Assembly (NCBI GenBank): GCA_028877005.1
Contig: JAGWPI010000322.1
Coordinates: 1-6,965, forward strand
Length of the DNA: 6,965 bases
Source of the DNA: Bacteroidota bacterium
Lineage (GTDB): Bacteria > Bacteroidota > Bacteroidia > Chitinophagales > Chitinophagaceae
Reading direction: 5' to 3'
The translations under genes were made by a program, and so were the position numbers. Positions 5,703-6,965 of the stretch are shown piece after piece; within the stretch, counting starts at the first letter, position 1, and every line of letters starts with the position of its first letter. The notes beneath the pieces were generated by a model. That model saw only the letters and a program-made list of their open reading frames with translations. It did no database searches and had not been told where the DNA came from.

Positions 5703-6965
5703 ATGAGATGGATATTTACATCAACATTATTAATAACATATGTACATGCGCATACACAACCTGTGTTTCAAATGGACAGCTCCTCTAATTGGACCCATCA
5801 TTTTCAATTAACCGTTGTATCGCAAAGTCATTCAGGTTTTAAAGCAGCATATAGTGGTAAAAACAGCTTAGACAACTCTGTTGAAACAGGAGCTACCAGT
5901 TTAACAACTACACTTTTTTTAGGAAGAAAACTTTGGAAAGGTGCGGCAGCTTATTTTAATCCGGAAATGTCAGGGGGTAACGGACTTAGCTACTCACAAG
6001 GTGTTGCCGGTGCATTAAATGGAGAAACATACAGAGTTGGTAATGTAGCACCACAACTTTTTATTGCTCGGGCATATATACAACAAAATTTTTCTTTAGA
6101 AAGAAAAAAATATACTGAGTTACCAGATGATATAAACCAAGTAGCAGATAAAGTAGCAAATAACAGAATAACCATAAGCGCAGGAAAATTTGCTATCAGT
6201 GATTTTTATGATGATAATACATATAGCCACGATCCACGAACTCAATTTTTAAATTGGTCATTAATGGGCAATGGTGCTTGGGATTATCCCGCCAATACAC
6301 GTGGTTATACTTTTGGTATTGTAGCAGAATGGTATCAAAACAATTGGACATTCCGTATTTCTAGTGTAGCAGTTCCAGCAATAGCCAATGCACCTAAGAT
6401 GGAGTATCGTTTATCAAAAGCCCACTCTGAAACCCTAGAAATTGAAAAACGGTATAATATTGATCGTCAACCGGGTATCGTTCGTTTTATTGTTTCTAAC
6501 TCTTATACACGTGCCCCCTCCTATCAGCAAGGATTAAGTGCCATAGCCACCAATAATACTTATTTGTTAAATGTCATTAGTGGTGAAGCGGAGAATAATA
6601 CTTATGGTGGTAAAAAATTGGGCTTAGGTATAAGCACTGAGCAGGCTATTACAAATGATGTGGGCATTTTTTCTCGTTTGGGTTGGAATGATGGTAAATA
6701 TGCTACCTGGGCATACACAGAAATTGACCAAACTGCCTCAATTGGCTTATCATGGAAGGGTACAAAATGGCATCGTCCGGCTGATGTTGTAGGCATTGCC
6801 GGTGTGTTAAATGGTATTTCTAAAGAACATCGCGATTTTTTGGCAGCAGGTGGCTATGGCTTTATTATTGGTGATGGCGCTTTAAATTATGGACATGAAG
6901 GTATTATTGAAGCTTATTACAATACTTTTCTATTCAATAATTTTTGGCTTACTTTCGATTATCAG
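5703..6965 (+). CDS. OprB-like outer-membrane porin, N-terminal 421 codons (runs off right edge)
   Basis: An open frame with no stop to the end of the window. It begins MRWIFTSTLLITYVHA, a short signal peptide with a V-H-A cleavage site near residue 16. The mature sequence opens NWTHHFQLTVVSQSHSGFKAAYSGKNSL and continues with TSLTTTLFLGRKLWKGAAAYFNPEMSGG, NGETYRVGN, SAGKFAISDFYDDNTYSHDPRTQF and LNWSLMGNGAWDYPANTRGYTFG. From memory these blocks match the Bacteroidota branch of the carbohydrate-porin (OprB) family. Alternating polar and hydrophobic residues and many aromatics fit a beta-barrel, and the visible end FWLTFDYQ resembles the region close to the C-terminus of this family, so little may be missing. 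Predicted location is the outer membrane, passing small solutes. Being 103 bases behind an MgtA-type ATPase on the same strand suggests co-expression and perhaps cation entry; sugar specificity should not be assumed from the family name. Confidence 0.88.
   Translation, partial: MRWIFTSTLLITYVHAHTQPVFQMDSSSNWTHHFQLTVVSQSHSGFKAAYSGKNSLDNSVETGATSLTTTLFLGRKLWKGAAAYFNPEMSGGNGLSYSQGVAGALNGETYRVGNVAPQLFIARAYIQQNFSLERKKYTELPDDINQVADKVANNRITISAGKFAISDFYDDNTYSHDPRTQFLNWSLMGNGAWDYPANTRGYTFGIVAEWYQNNWTFRISSVAVPAIANAPKMEYRLSKAHSETLEIEKRYNIDRQPGIVRFIVSNSYTRAPSYQQGLSAIATNNTYLLNVISGEAENNTYGGKKLGLGISTEQAITNDVGIFSRLGWNDGKYATWAYTEIDQTASIGLSWKGTKWHRPADVVGIAGVLNGISKEHRDFLAAGGYGFIIGDGALNYGHEGIIEAYYNTFLFNNFWLTFDYQ

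Noticed and set aside
5990..6796. Minus-strand frames of 61 and 64 codons opposite the porin gene
   Set aside because: They are antisense to the open OprB-like frame, which has a signal peptide and family motifs.

Overview
The window looks like chromosome from an AT-rich member of the Bacteroidota, perhaps a Chitinophagales-type organism (lineage below phylum is a guess). Three things point there. Two putative promoters carry the Bacteroidota -7 box TAnnTTTG. The start codons have A-rich upstream regions and no Shine-Dalgarno sequence. The gene families (HYC_CC_PP protein, CusA-type RND pump, OprB-like porin) are ones commonly seen in this phylum.

Left arm, minus strand (about 2269 down to 1): a metal-efflux locus. 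It opens with a small secreted Cys/His-rich protein of the HYC_CC_PP type (1865-2269). A 109-base gap with a hairpin follows, then a CusA/CzcA-family heavy-metal RND pump. The pump is not intact as sequenced. The first 423 residues (484-1755) end at a stop shortly after the conserved fourth-helix motif, and the next part of the same protein continues from about 483 to base 1 in the +1-shifted frame. One extra base (or two missing) between roughly 484 and 510 explains this; a genuinely split gene is the less likely alternative.

Centre (2306-2863): a long divergent intergenic region. It holds putative promoters for both arms. On the plus strand there is also an untranslated leader of about 250 bases containing a 17-codon open frame, a perfect 11-bp stem enclosing a second stem, a competing helix that uses bases inside the small frame, and a 4-codon frame ending directly against the next start codon. 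It resembles an attenuation-type leader for the ATPase gene and is the most interesting non-coding part of the window.

Right arm, plus strand (2864-6965): an almost textbook MgtA/MgtB-type P3B ATPase (Mg2+ import, inner membrane), then 103 bases, then an OprB-like outer-membrane porin that runs off the right edge. Together they may form a two-membrane Mg2+ or cation uptake unit, back to back with the copper/silver-type efflux locus.
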